Shown: positions 1 through 9,220 of the stretch, one piece after another
Numbering within the stretch: position 1 is the stretch's first letter
Layout: the number at the start of each line of letters is the position of its first letter
Assembly: GCA_903876625.1 (NCBI GenBank)
Contig: CAIRAO010000435.1
Coordinates: 1 to 53,379 of the forward strand
From: an uncultured Gallionellaceae bacterium
GTDB lineage: Bacteria; Pseudomonadota; Gammaproteobacteria; Burkholderiales; Gallionellaceae
Direction: 5' to 3'
Length of the DNA stretch: 53,379 nucleotides
Translations under genes and position numbers: made by a program
Notes under the pieces: generated by a model
Database searches by the model: none
The model's input: only the letters and a program-made list of their open reading frames with translations
What the model was told of the DNA's origin: nothing

Positions 1-1542
1 CCACCGGCAGAATAATCTCCCAGACCATTAAAATAAATAATAAATTGTCTATTGGGTGTAGTACCTGTGTATCCACATGATATTGAACCTGCACCTGTAC
101 TACCAAAACCGCTTGTTGCATAGTCATGAACACCAAATGCAATCCCCGCACCTAACTCGCCTTGTAATGATGTAGAAGGGCATGTATAATTACCATACCC
201 AGTAATGCCGGTATTTGTAAAACTTATCCAACCATCCGTACTCATATATATAGATGTATAATTAGTTCCATAATAATTAAATGAAAAAGGAATAGCCAAA
301 GCACCACTCATAATATCATCTCCGGCAACAGTACCCACTGTAGTACCAATTGTAGCTAAACTATATGTTTGTGATGCAACGCCATAGCCCGGAGAGCTTG
401 GAGTTGGAATTGCAGTTATTGTAGAAGTAGAACCTACACATAAAGTTGTTGGCGAAGCAGTAGCAGTAGCAGTAAAAGTTGCTGCATTTATTGTAACCGG
501 TACGGTAACAAAACACCCACCCGGTGCAGTATATGTAATGGTTGCTGCCCCGGCAATTGCCCCTGTTACTATTCCTGTTGAACCCACTGTAGCATTGGTA
601 GAACTACTGCTCCAAGTTCCACCACTTGTAACATCAGACAATGACACACTACTACCTACACACATTGTTGCAGATGTTGGACTAATTGCAGCCGGTAAAC
701 TATTTACAGTAACATAAGAAGTATAACTTACAGTACTAGAACAACCGGCTGAAGAAACGGTTAAAGTATAAACACCACTATTTGCTGTTGTAACTGCAAA
801 AGCAGGCGGATTAGCAGCAATTGAAGAATAGGAACCAGGACCAGACCATGAATAGGAAAGAGAAGTACCACCCGTAATTGTAGAGGAAAGTGTTAAGTTT
901 GAACCTGAACATAAAGAGGTTGATGAAACATTGGCAACTACACTTGTTGGTTGGGAATTTACGATTACAGATGCTGTGTTAACAGTTACCGAACAACCAC
1001 CTACAGTTCTAGCCGTAAACGTATATACACCGGCAGCAGTACTACTTGCTGTTAAAGTAGCAATAGCTGTTGTTGCTGCAAAACCTGAAGGACCCGACCA
1101 CGAATAAGTTGTAGCACCTGTTGCAGCACCCGTTAACGTTAATGTGTTTGTAACACAAACAGGATTAGGAGATGCACTAGCACTAACCGATGTTGGTACT
1201 GCATTTACTGTTATCACTTGCGTAATTGGCGAACAACCTGTTGATGTATATGAAATAGTTGTTGTACCTGCTGATAATGCACTTACAACCCCACTGCTAT
1301 TTATTGTAGCAACACTAGTTGTGCCACTACTCCAAACACCACCTGTAATTGCATTGCTTAATGTTGTGTTTGTACCTGCACACAAAACAAAAGTACCTAA
1401 AATGGGAGATGGGTTTGCAACTGTTAATGCTGCACCTACATCTGTACCACAACCGGTTGAATAACTTATATTGGTTGTTCCTGCACCAATACCGTTCAAA
1501 ATACCTGTTAGAGAACCAATTGTTGCAAAAGATGATGAAGTA
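1..1542 (-). CDS. Bacteroidetes-type cell-surface Ig-like repeat protein (internal fragment, foreign to the rest of the window)
   Basis: On the minus strand one frame stays open without a stop from about 1542 to base 1 (about 514 codons); the ORF track misses it because neither end lies in the window. I translated it throughout. It contains several Ig-like/Big_2-like repeats of about 80 residues, with recurring pieces such as TSVATINSSG, GTTTISYTSTGC, YSWSGPSG and VTVN, and rich in Ser, Thr, Gly and Val. A C-terminal module follows with GDDIMSGALAIPFSFNYYG and MSTDGWISF. This style is typical of secreted, T9SS-associated Bacteroidetes adhesins. Codon use and content differ sharply from the hydrogenase genes that follow. 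Function beyond a surface or adhesive protein cannot be stated. Confidence 0.85.
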
Positions 1543-1914
1543 CCCCGTTTCATGGGTGTGAAAAAAATGAGTCTGCATCAAACAGGTTTTCAGGAAGTGA
1601 TTGCCTGTGCAGCACTGACCGACAAATTACCGGAATCGATGGTACTGATCGGTGTACAACCGGAGCAATTGGAAGACTTCGGCGGCAGTTTGCGAGATTC
1701 TGTTAAAGCACAAATTCCGCATGCCATCGAAATTGCGCTCGATTTGCTGAAGGAATGGGGCATTCCTTATTCGGCCCGCACAACACCAATTGCCAGCCGA
1801 TGTGTTAATGGCGATTTATTGGACATGGAAAGTTATGAGGCAGGACGTCCTTCAGCAGAATTAGCCTGTCGTTTCGGGGATGAACGGTTTCTTACTGGCT
1901 CGGTAGAAGGCTAG
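1537..1914 (+). CDS. hupD: HupD hydrogenase maturation endopeptidase, C-terminal part only
   Basis: HupD (HyaD/HybD family) clips the C-terminal peptide from the hydrogenase large subunit after nickel insertion. The residues from DEVPRFMGVKKMSLHQTGF onward match the C-terminal three quarters of this family, including the KMSLHQ segment and the VGVQPEQLEDFG-like region. The N-terminal part, with the GIGN start and the first nickel-binding acidic residue, is missing. Upstream the frame runs into the Bacteroidetes-type sequence, so the listed ORF start at 1471 is artificial. The join lies at about 1531-1545. The stop is 4 nt before hupF, as expected inside a hup operon. As present here the gene could not make a working protease. 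Confidence 0.85.
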   Translation, partial: EVPRFMGVKKMSLHQTGFQEVIACAALTDKLPESMVLIGVQPEQLEDFGGSLRDSVKAQIPHAIEIALDLLKEWGIPYSARTTPIASRCVNGDLLDMESYEAGRPSAELACRFGDERFLTGSVEG

Positions 1915-1918
1915 GAAT

Positions 1919-2242
1919 ATGTGTATAGGCATTCCGATGCAGGTTACCGAAGTTGAAGATGACATGTTTGCATGGTGCGACGGACGTAACGGGCGTAAGC
2001 GCATCAATACGATGTTGATAAATGCAGTTCAGCAAGGTGATTGGTTGCTGACGTTTTTAGATAGTGCACGTGAAGCCATTGATGCCGAGCGCGCCACCAT
2101 GATTAATTCTGCACTTGATGGACTTGAGAGAGTGGCAGCCGGCCAAGATGATTTTGAAGAATGCTTTGCCGATCTGATCAATAGAGAGCCGCAGTTGCCC
2201 GATTTTTTACGAACTGATTTAGTACAAAAGGGAAAATTATGA
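1919..2242 (+). CDS. hupF: HupF, HypC-family hydrogenase maturation chaperone
   Basis: HupF is the longer paralogue of HypC found in uptake-hydrogenase operons. It is thought to escort the large subunit HupL, especially when oxygen is present. The N-terminal MCIGIPMQV carries the invariant Cys2 that binds the iron centre or the large subunit. The 107-residue length is longer than HypC (84 here), with an acidic C-terminal extension ending near DLVQKGKL. It overlaps hupG by 4 nt (ATGA), which suggests translational coupling. Identity as HupF rather than HypC rests on length and on its place between hupD and hupG. Confidence 0.92.
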   Translation: MCIGIPMQVTEVEDDMFAWCDGRNGRKRINTMLINAVQQGDWLLTFLDSAREAIDAERATMINSALDGLERVAAGQDDFEECFADLINREPQLPDFLRTDLVQKGKL

Positions 2243-2715
2243 CTGCCGCTCTTGCCTGGAAACCACCCCGCTCTGCCATGAGTAATAACTTTAACGGGCT
2301 GTTGGATAAATTAGTTGAAAAGCATGGTATCTCAGAATGCGATCATGAAGGTTTTCAAGATTTTATAAATGGAACTGGAAATGGAATTGCGTTGCTAACG
2401 GAAGAGCCGGACACGGCACCGGAAAGCTGGGATATGTCAGTGATATTCCCGGAATTGCTGGCAGCGATTGGAGCTCAATTGCGCACGACTATCGTTAGAC
2501 CGGAAAGCGCCAAAATATTGCAGACCCGCTTCGGCCTGAGCAGACTGCCCGCATTAATATTTGTTCGTGACGGTGGTTATGTGGGCGCGATCGAAGGACT
2601 ACGAGATTGGTCAGAATTCGTCAGCGAATTCGCCGAGATGTTGCAAAAGCCAATCAGTCGCGCACCATCAATAGGAATTGCTGTGACAGCGATTTCTTCT
2701 TCAACCTGTCACTAA
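2239..2715 (+). CDS. hupG: HupG, HyaE-family hydrogenase small-subunit chaperone
   Basis: HupG/HyaE proteins have a thioredoxin-like fold without the CxxC active site. They act as proofreading chaperones for the Tat-exported small subunit. The translation shows the expected fold signature SRLPALIFVRDGGYVGAI, with the cis-Pro region of thioredoxins, and no CxxC. An alternative start at Met14 (MSNNF, about 2278) would give 145 residues, nearer the family norm. The ATG at 2239 overlaps the hupF stop and has an AAGGG ribosome-binding site, so I kept it. The C-terminal 15-20 residues (rich in Ala/Ile/Ser) look unconserved. Confidence 0.88.
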   Translation: MTAALAWKPPRSAMSNNFNGLLDKLVEKHGISECDHEGFQDFINGTGNGIALLTEEPDTAPESWDMSVIFPELLAAIGAQLRTTIVRPESAKILQTRFGLSRLPALIFVRDGGYVGAIEGLRDWSEFVSEFAEMLQKPISRAPSIGIAVTAISSSTCH

Positions 2716-2730
2716 GCCAAGGATAATTTC

Positions 2731-3570
2731 ATGAGAGAATTTCCAATTCCAGTCGTTGCCTTCGGCGTCGGTTCACAACCGGAAGAAGAATCGGTAGAGT
2801 ACTTGCCGCTTCCGCACGAAATGACAACATTTGCGCTACCGGTTATAAACCTTGAAGCCGATCCGGAAATTCTTGAAGCCGCTTGTGAAGTCATTGAAAA
2901 TCTTCGCGCCGCAATGCAGGCAGGCAGTCATAAAAGCTTTGATTTGATCAATCTTCCACCTAAGGTGGTTGAACTCATTAATCAGTCAATGGGACAAGGT
3001 GAAGTCAGCGTATTGGTGCGTGAGCCGAGCAATCTACATATTCAAGAAACGGTATTCGCCGGGGTCTGGAGAGTTCAGGAGATTTCAGAGCAGGGGATGA
3101 TGTTGCGTGATTCTTTGCACGCTTGCTTTATTCCGCCAGAAGTTCAGCAATCTGCCTTGACAGGAATATCCAAAATAATCAGCGCGCCGCCGATTAATCC
3201 GGGAATCATGAATGCACCTCCAGTTTTGAACGAGTTATTGGAAAGGTCAGCCAAATATAGACCCGGACAATCCGCTCACGTCATTAATCTTTCATTACTG
3301 CCGATGACTCCCGAAGACTTGCAATATTTTTTTGATGCCTTCGGTACCGGTTCAGTAAGTATCTTGTCGCGGGGATATGGTAATTGCCGCATTACCAGTA
3401 CGCGCTTGGCAAATGTATGGTGGGTGCAGTATTTCAACAGCATGGACAAGATGATTCTCAACACCATCGAGGTAGTTGATATTCCGGAAGTGGCGAGAGC
3501 TGCGAAAGAAGACTTTGAGGAAAGTGCCGAACGTCTTGGCGAGTGGCTTGGCGTAATGCGAGAGCATTGA
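2731..3570 (+). CDS. hupH: HupH, HyaF-family hydrogenase expression/formation protein
   Basis: HupH (HyaF/HoxQ-like) is an accessory protein for uptake [NiFe]-hydrogenase, implicated in small-subunit maturation and Fe-S cluster handling. At 279 residues the length is normal. The start follows a clear AAGGA site. The protein shows the typical duplicated pattern: IQETVFAGVWRVQ in the first half and ITSTRLANVWWVQYFNS in the second, each preceded by a Gly-rich segment such as GQGEVSVL or GTGSVSIL. It lies between hupG and hupI in the canonical order. Biochemistry of this family is only partly known. Confidence 0.93.
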   Translation: MREFPIPVVAFGVGSQPEEESVEYLPLPHEMTTFALPVINLEADPEILEAACEVIENLRAAMQAGSHKSFDLINLPPKVVELINQSMGQGEVSVLVREPSNLHIQETVFAGVWRVQEISEQGMMLRDSLHACFIPPEVQQSALTGISKIISAPPINPGIMNAPPVLNELLERSAKYRPGQSAHVINLSLLPMTPEDLQYFFDAFGTGSVSILSRGYGNCRITSTRLANVWWVQYFNSMDKMILNTIEVVDIPEVARAAKEDFEESAERLGEWLGVMREH

Positions 3571-3593
3571 TTAAAAAATGTTGGGGGATTTCA

Positions 3594-3797
3594 ATGTTTG
3601 AAGGTTCCTATCTAGGCGATAACAGCAAGCTCGATCCGTCTGCCAAACTGGAATGCGGCATCTGCTGGTGGGTATACGATCCGCATGAGGGTGATTCCAT
3701 CGCCAACATCGCCTCATGTACAGCGTTTTCAGATCTGCCGGCCGACTGGCACTGCCCGAATTGTGACGCGCCTAAAAACAAATTCATGGTTTTGTGA
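3594..3797 (+). CDS. hupI: HupI, rubredoxin of the hydrogenase operon
   Basis: This is a small rubredoxin that binds one iron through four cysteines. They are seen here as CGIC near residue 21 and CPNC near residue 55, with the family segment WVYDPHEGD between them. In hup operons it is thought to supply or protect electrons during assembly of the small subunit. I moved the start from 3543 to the ATG at 3594, which has a GGGGGA site and gives the usual compact length (67 residues). The earlier start lies inside hupH. The stop is one base away from the next start. Confidence 0.93.
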   Translation: MFEGSYLGDNSKLDPSAKLECGICWWVYDPHEGDSIANIASCTAFSDLPADWHCPNCDAPKNKFMVL

Positions 3798-3798
3798 A

Positions 3799-4305
3799 AT
3801 GACAGGCGTAGTTCAAAAACTTGAAATAACTTTCAAAGAAATCGCCCGAACTCGAATGGTTGATGTTCCTATTTTAAATTCGGCACTGAGAGTAGAAACA
3901 GTCGGATTTCGCGAATGGGATGGGCGATGGATCGGTGTTTTGGTTACGCCTTGGATGATCAATCTGGTCTTGCTACCCGGCCAAGAAGTAACACTCGTTC
4001 CGCTGGCATTGGATGAAAAAAAAATGTGGTCATTCCCCTCGGGTGATTATGAATTCATGGGGCTGAATGAACCTGCAATCGGAACCTGTCACATTTGCTC
4101 ACTTATTTCACCGGTAATGGAATTCGATACGCATGATGAAGCGGTCTCAGTAGCTCAGGAAATAATGTTGGGATTGTTCTCAACACAAAAGACTACGGAT
4201 GAACTGGCGACAAGAATTGACGGAGCACGCCTCAAAGGAGAGTCGATCAGCCAGCAAAACATGTCCCGGCGTGATTTTTTACGCATGCCCTTTTTGGGAG
4301 GGTGA
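3799..4305 (+). CDS. hupJ: HupJ, HybE-family hydrogenase assembly chaperone
   Basis: Members of the HybE/HupJ family are assembly chaperones that hold back export or joining of immature hydrogenase subunits. The family signature MINLVLLPG lies near residue 53. The central stretch FPSGDYEFMG and the late MSRRDFLRMPFLGG tail are also typical. That tail looks like a Tat-type RRDFLR motif but sits at the C-terminus, where it is common in fused or truncated family members. The start at 3799 is chosen because the ORF-track start (3685) lies inside hupI. The protein has 168 residues. Confidence 0.9.
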   Translation: MTGVVQKLEITFKEIARTRMVDVPILNSALRVETVGFREWDGRWIGVLVTPWMINLVLLPGQEVTLVPLALDEKKMWSFPSGDYEFMGLNEPAIGTCHICSLISPVMEFDTHDEAVSVAQEIMLGLFSTQKTTDELATRIDGARLKGESISQQNMSRRDFLRMPFLGG

Positions 4306-4306
4306 T

Positions 4307-5410
4307 ATGCCCAGCTCGGGCAAACTGAATTTACGCGTCGTGTGGGACAGCAAAGTAGTGCGCGGCGTTGAGGTTAAATCAACTCGTCCCCAGGCTTATA
4401 GGTTGTTGAAGGGCAAATTGATAAAAGATGCAATACAGATGATACCGTTGTTGTATAGCGTATGTGGCAAAGCACAGCATGCGGCAGCAATAGCAGCGGC
4501 ATCAGCGGCGCAAGGAATTGATCTGAAATCCGATACTTTGTTTGAACGCGAAGTAGCTTGTGAGGCGATGCAGGAACATTTATGGCGGCTATTGTTGGAT
4601 TGGCCCAAGTTACTGGGGTTACCGCTACACCAGCAGCAATTTATAAGTTGGTATAACACGCTGAAAGAAATTTCGAAGGGGCATGGAAGTGCAAAAAATT
4701 TGCTGGGTGAATTGCATCAAGTATTGTTAGGAATGTCAGCAGCAGAGTGGAAGCAAATTGATAACTTTGTAACGTTGGAAGAATGGCAGAGTCGAGGGCA
4801 GGGATTATTAGCCCCATTGCTAATAGCCCTCGCTATTGAAGAAGAGAAATTTGAATTTGCCGGGAAAGTCGAGCAAACAGAATTAATGCCAATCTGGAGC
4901 GCAAGCGAGATTCTGCAATTGTTTAAGAATAATTTTAACAATCAATTTGCCGCTGAACCCCAGTTTGGAGAAAAACAAATGGAAACGGGTGCGCTGGCCC
5001 AAAACCAACAAGTGCCCTTGTTACGAGAAGTGTTAAAGAAAAACCCGGAAAGAATTCAGGCAAGATTGATTGCCAGAATTATTGATTTACTGGATAGTGC
5101 GGAATCATTAGTGTTAGGAAATCTACCAGGTTTGGTGCAAAGCCTTTCAGCTTCAAATTCGTCAGGATTATCCGTGGTGAAGACTGCTCGTGGAATGTTA
5201 CTTCACTATGTGAGAATTGAATCGGATCATATTGCCGAGTATTTTACTGTTGCGCCGACAGAATGGAATTTTCATCCTCGGGGAACATTGGTAAATGGGC
5301 TGATCGGGCTGAAAGAAAATGATGCGGAGCGATTGTTGAGAACTGCTAAAACATTTGTGTTATCGCTTGATCCCTGTGTGGAATATGAAATAGGGATCAG
5401 TCATGCATGA
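4307..5410 (+). CDS. hupK: HupK, large-subunit-like hydrogenase maturation protein
   Basis: HupK resembles the catalytic large subunit but has lost the metal site. It is thought to serve as a scaffold for the Fe(CN)2CO unit during HupL maturation. The N-terminal CxxC of true large subunits is degraded to SVCGKA. The C-terminal DPCxxCxxH is reduced to [13 protein letters not shown], with one cysteine. The fold signatures TEWNFHPRGT and RGMLLHYVRIE are kept. The real start is the ATG at 4307, next to the hupJ stop, giving 367 residues. The earlier track start (4199) lies within hupJ. It overlaps hypA by 8 nt. Confidence 0.9.
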   Translation: MPSSGKLNLRVVWDSKVVRGVEVKSTRPQAYRLLKGKLIKDAIQMIPLLYSVCGKAQHAAAIAAASAAQGIDLKSDTLFEREVACEAMQEHLWRLLLDWPKLLGLPLHQQQFISWYNTLKEISKGHGSAKNLLGELHQVLLGMSAAEWKQIDNFVTLEEWQSRGQGLLAPLLIALAIEEEKFEFAGKVEQTELMPIWSASEILQLFKNNFNNQFAAEPQFGEKQMETGALAQNQQVPLLREVLKKNPERIQARLIARIIDLLDSAESLVLGNLPGLVQSLSASNSSGLSVVKTARGMLLHYVRIESDHIAEYFTVAPTEWNFHPRGTLVNGLIGLKENDAERLLRTAKTFVLSLDPCVEYEIGISHA

Positions 5411-5744
5411 GATGTCTTTGGCCGAAGGAATCGTTCAATTAGTAGAAGATGCAGCGCGAGCTGACGGCTGTTCTAAAGTTAAAGTCATTTGGTTAGAGAT
5501 TGGCCAATTGGCTGCCGTGGAAAAAGAAGCATTGCGCTTTTGCTTTGACGCAGTGACTCGAGACGGAATAGCAGAAGGTGCTCGATTGGAGATCATTGAA
5601 ACACCAGGACAAGGCTGGTGCATGAAGTGCGAAGGCAATGTGCCCGTCACGGCATTGTATGAGGCCTGCCCAGTTTGCGGCAGTTACCAGATACAAGTCA
5701 CCGGCGGCAGCGAAATGCGCGTCAAAGAATTTGAGGTCGAATAG
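5403..5744 (+). CDS. hypA: HypA nickel-insertion metallochaperone
   Basis: HypA delivers nickel to the hydrogenase large subunit together with HypB. The N-terminal MHEMSL carries the nickel-binding His2. A structural zinc site is formed by two CxxC pairs (CMKC near residue 74 and CPVC near residue 90). Length (113) is standard. The start overlaps the end of hupK, so translation is probably coupled. With hypB nine bases later it begins the hypABFCDE series. Confidence 0.97.
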   Translation: MHEMSLAEGIVQLVEDAARADGCSKVKVIWLEIGQLAAVEKEALRFCFDAVTRDGIAEGARLEIIETPGQGWCMKCEGNVPVTALYEACPVCGSYQIQVTGGSEMRVKEFEVE

Positions 5745-5752
5745 GGGGAAAT

Positions 5753-6631
5753 ATGTGTACAACATGCGGTTGTGGGTCAGGTCAAACGCTTATTGGTGGG
5801 CACGCACTTAAGACGCAGCGAATCGCTGCGGGTAAAGTGCAATATCGGGCGCGGGAAAACAACCATGAGCATACGCACGAACACTCACATACTCACGATT
5901 CAATAGATTTCAGTGCTGGACCAGCAGGCGCACACGCCCCCGGAATGAGTCAGGCGCGCATGGTGAAAATCGAGCGCGATATTCTTTCAAAGAATGATAG
6001 CTATGCAAATGAAAATAGAAACTATCTTGCGGAACACGGCATCTTTGCGCTTAATCTGGTCTCAAGTCCAGGTTCAGGTAAAACCACCCTGTTAGTAAAA
6101 AGTATCAACGAATTGAACGGAAGTTTGCCGCTCACCGTTATAGAGGGTGACCAGCAGACAGATAATGATGCTGCTCGCATACGTGCAACAGGTGCTCCAG
6201 CACTACAAATCAATACCGGTAAGGGATGTCACTTGGATGCCTACATGGTGGGTCAGGCGATGCAACAACTGAAATTGCAAAACAACAGCTTATTGCTGAT
6301 TGAAAACGTTGGTAATCTGGTGTGCCCGGCCAGTTTTGATCTGGGCGAAGCACACAAGGTGGCCATTCTTTCCGTGACCGAAGGAGAAGATAAACCGCTT
6401 AAATATCCAGACATGTTCCGTGCCTCGGATTTGATGCTGCTAAATAAATGCGACCTGCTACCCTATCTTACTTTTGATGCGAATCTCGCAATCGAGAATG
6501 CGCGCCGCGTTAACCCGAATATTCATGTCATCCGTATTTCTGCCACTAGCGGCGAAGGTATGGATGAATGGCTGAAATGGATAAAGGCGGGTTGCACGAA
6601 AGCTGCCACAAGCAGAATTGCCGGAAATTAG
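5753..6631 (+). CDS. hypB: HypB nickel-binding GTPase
   Basis: HypB is the SIMIBI-class GTPase that drives nickel insertion with HypA. The sequence shows the N-terminal high-affinity nickel motif MCTTCGCG. A short His-rich tract ([11 protein letters not shown], about residues 42-52) could store nickel. The P-loop is SSPGSGKTT near residue 104, followed by [10 protein letters not shown], the switch region ENVGNLVCP and the guanine-specificity motif NKCD. Both the CxxCGC site and the storage-type His tract are present. It follows hypA with a strong GGGGGAAAT site. Confidence 0.97.
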   Translation: MCTTCGCGSGQTLIGGHALKTQRIAAGKVQYRARENNHEHTHEHSHTHDSIDFSAGPAGAHAPGMSQARMVKIERDILSKNDSYANENRNYLAEHGIFALNLVSSPGSGKTTLLVKSINELNGSLPLTVIEGDQQTDNDAARIRATGAPALQINTGKGCHLDAYMVGQAMQQLKLQNNSLLLIENVGNLVCPASFDLGEAHKVAILSVTEGEDKPLKYPDMFRASDLMLLNKCDLLPYLTFDANLAIENARRVNPNIHVIRISATSGEGMDEWLKWIKAGCTKAATSRIAGN

Positions 6632-6658
6632 CGTTACCTTAACGAAATTTTGATCTCA

Positions 6659-8962
6659 ATGATCCACGCTCAAATCAGAGTATCCGGTCAAGTCCAAGGT
6701 GTGGGCTTTCGTCCTTTTGTTTTTCGGCTCGCGCATGAACTCGGACTTGCTGGCTGGGTGCGCAATGATAATGAAGGAGTCGAAATCGCAGTCGAGGGTG
6801 CGCGTCAGCAAGTGATGCGTTTGATCGAGCGTCTGCAAAGTGAACCGCCTGTCATGGCGCGAGTAGAAAAAGTCACGCACGAATTTGCAGATACGAAAGG
6901 CGATTTGCGAGGTTTCAGTATAGCAGCGAGCAAGATGGGGAAAGTGCAAACTGGCATTGCGCCCGACATGGCGATTTGTCCGGAATGTCTGGCCGAATTA
7001 TTCGATCCTGCTGACCGACGCTATCGCCATCCATTTATCAACTGTATTCATTGCGGGCCACGCTACACCCTAACCGCACGCATGCCTTACGACCGCATAA
7101 ACACTAGCATGGCAAAGTTCACTCAATGCGCTGAGTGTCAGCACGAATATGACAATCCCGACACGCGCCGTTTCCACGCTCAACCGAATGCCTGTCCGAA
7201 ATGTGGACCGCGTTTGAAGTTGAACAATGAACAATGGCAAGAAATTGTAACTGGTGATCCTATTGCAGCAACTGCAGAACTAATTCGCACGGGACATATC
7301 GTTGCAGTCAAAGGCATTGGCGGTTTTCATTTGGTGTGTGATGCACGAAATGATCAGGCAGTGGCTAAATTAAGAAGCGGTAAACAGCGTCAAGAAAAAC
7401 CTTTCGCGGTGATGGTGTTGAATCGACTGTCTGCAAGTTACTATGCACAGTTTCCCGAACATGAAGCGAGCCTGCTCGAAGTAAGCGAACGCCCAATCGT
7501 GCTGATGAACAAATCGGAAACATGCGATGCTGAATTAGCCGATATAGCCCCTGGCTTAAGTAGTATCGGTCTGATTTTGCCTTACACACCGCTGCATTAT
7601 TTACTCTTTCACGAATTGCTAGGCAAACCGGATGAAAAAGATTGGTTACAACAAGCTTCGCATTTGGCTCTGGTGATGACGAGCGCTAATCCGGGTGGCG
7701 AGCCATTGGTGATCAATGACATGGAAGCTCGTGATTCACTGACTGGTTTGGCAAACGCATTCCTGAGTAATGATCGTGAAATATTGCATCGATGTGACGA
7801 TAGTATATTGAAGTGGCAGGACACTGCTGCAGCATTTATTCGTCGTGCTCGAGGATACACACCACGTCGCATTATATTGCCGTTTTCAGGCCCCTCGGTG
7901 TTGGCATGCGGGGCATGGCTAAAAAATACAGTCTGCCTCACGCGAGGTAATGAAGCTTTCGTCTCACAGCATATCGGTGATCTCGATCATGCCGGCGCGA
8001 GAAATATGCTGGACGAGACTGTCGATCATTTGTGCCACATTCTTGATGTGAAACCGCAAGTTGTTGCACACGATCTGCACCCGGATTTTTATAGCACGCA
8101 GTTTGCCCAAACCTACGCAGCAGAACATAGTTTGCCTATCTATGCTGTCCAACATCATCATGCACATATCGCAGCGATTTGTGCCGAACATCACGTCAAT
8201 GAACCTGTATTAGGACTGGCTTTGGATGGAGTGGGTCTTGGATCGGATGGTAGTGCTTGGGGTGGAGAACTTTTACTGGTGGATGGAGCCGACTTTAAAC
8301 GTTTGGGGCACCTTGCACCATTGACTATGCCGGGCGGCGACCGAGCAGCCCGCGAACCTTGGCGGATGGCATCATCTATACTTTTTGATTTAAACCGTAA
8401 TGAAGAAATTACAAAACGTTTTCAAACACAGAGTGGAACAGAAACAGTTGTAGGCATGTTGCAGCGCAAGTTGAATTGCGTTCCCACAACCAGTTTGGGT
8501 CGCTATTTCGATGCTGCTGCAGGATTGCTTGGAGTAAATAGTATCCAAGGTTACGAGGGACAGGCGGCCATATTACTGGAAGGGTTGGCGACACAGTATG
8601 GATATGTTGCTGCACTCACTCAAGGCTTCACAATCTCAGCCGATGGAATATTAGATTTTCATGCATTACTAACTGAACTTGTCGATTGCACAGACGCAGC
8701 ATACGGAGCGGCAATATTTCATGCCACGGTTGCTGAAGGGCTGACAGCATGGGTACTTCGAGCGACCGAGCAAAACAAAATAATACATGTAGCGCTAGGT
8801 GGGGGCTGTTTTTTGAATAATATCTTATCGAATTTATTGGTGAAAAAATTGTCAGCCAACGGGTTGAATGTATTAACAGCCAGACAACTCCCACCAAACG
8901 ATGGGGGAATTTCATTTGGGCAAGCCAGCATTGCTCTGCAAAGTAAAAATAAAGGAGTTTAA
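6659..8962 (+). CDS. hypF: HypF carbamoyltransferase for hydrogenase cyanide ligands
   Basis: HypF uses carbamoyl phosphate and ATP to carbamoylate the C-terminal cysteine of HypE, the first step in making the CN ligands. Domains in order are an acylphosphatase-like region (GQVQGVGFRPFV near residue 12), two zinc-finger pairs (CPEC..CIHC, CAEC..CPKC), a YrdC-like domain (KGIGGFHLVCDA) and a Kae1-like C-terminal domain with HHHAHIAA. The track start at 6650 is a TTG. The ATG at 6659 gives a more usual N-terminus (MIHAQIRVSG) and 767 residues. No frameshift or missing domain is visible. Confidence 0.96.
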   Translation: MIHAQIRVSGQVQGVGFRPFVFRLAHELGLAGWVRNDNEGVEIAVEGARQQVMRLIERLQSEPPVMARVEKVTHEFADTKGDLRGFSIAASKMGKVQTGIAPDMAICPECLAELFDPADRRYRHPFINCIHCGPRYTLTARMPYDRINTSMAKFTQCAECQHEYDNPDTRRFHAQPNACPKCGPRLKLNNEQWQEIVTGDPIAATAELIRTGHIVAVKGIGGFHLVCDARNDQAVAKLRSGKQRQEKPFAVMVLNRLSASYYAQFPEHEASLLEVSERPIVLMNKSETCDAELADIAPGLSSIGLILPYTPLHYLLFHELLGKPDEKDWLQQASHLALVMTSANPGGEPLVINDMEARDSLTGLANAFLSNDREILHRCDDSILKWQDTAAAFIRRARGYTPRRIILPFSGPSVLACGAWLKNTVCLTRGNEAFVSQHIGDLDHAGARNMLDETVDHLCHILDVKPQVVAHDLHPDFYSTQFAQTYAAEHSLPIYAVQHHHAHIAAICAEHHVNEPVLGLALDGVGLGSDGSAWGGELLLVDGADFKRLGHLAPLTMPGGDRAAREPWRMASSILFDLNRNEEITKRFQTQSGTETVVGMLQRKLNCVPTTSLGRYFDAAAGLLGVNSIQGYEGQAAILLEGLATQYGYVAALTQGFTISADGILDFHALLTELVDCTDAAYGAAIFHATVAEGLTAWVLRATEQNKIIHVALGGGCFLNNILSNLLVKKLSANGLNVLTARQLPPNDGGISFGQASIALQSKNKGV

Positions 8963-8965
8963 TTT

Positions 8966-9220
8966 ATGTGCCTCGCCATACCAGCCCGAATTGAAGAATT
9001 GACGACCCCTGGCAACGCGATCGTCAATCTTGGAGGCGTACGCAAAGAAATATCATTGGCACTGGTAGATGATGCGCAAGTGGGTGAATATGTGATCGTG
9101 CACGTGGGGTATGCCTTGCAAAAGTTAGATCAGGAAGAAGCGGAATTGACTCTAAAAATGTTTGCAGAAATGGGCGTAATGGATGAACTGCGTGATGAAC
9201 TGAATGGAAGCATGGCATGA
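8966..9220 (+). CDS. hypC: HypC hydrogenase maturation chaperone
   Basis: HypC carries the iron centre between the HypD scaffold and the large subunit. The N-terminal MCLAIPA has the invariant Cys2. The protein has the compact 84-residue length of the family, in contrast to HupF upstream. A clear AAAGGAG site precedes the ATG. It overlaps hypD by 4 nt, consistent with their forming one complex. Confidence 0.96.
   Translation: MCLAIPARIEELTTPGNAIVNLGGVRKEISLALVDDAQVGEYVIVHVGYALQKLDQEEAELTLKMFAEMGVMDELRDELNGSMA

Noticed and set aside
1144-1581. ORFs 1144..1464 (+), 1327..1581 (-) and 1349..1561 (+)
   Set aside because: They are other-frame shadows of the long minus-strand Ig-like repeat frame.
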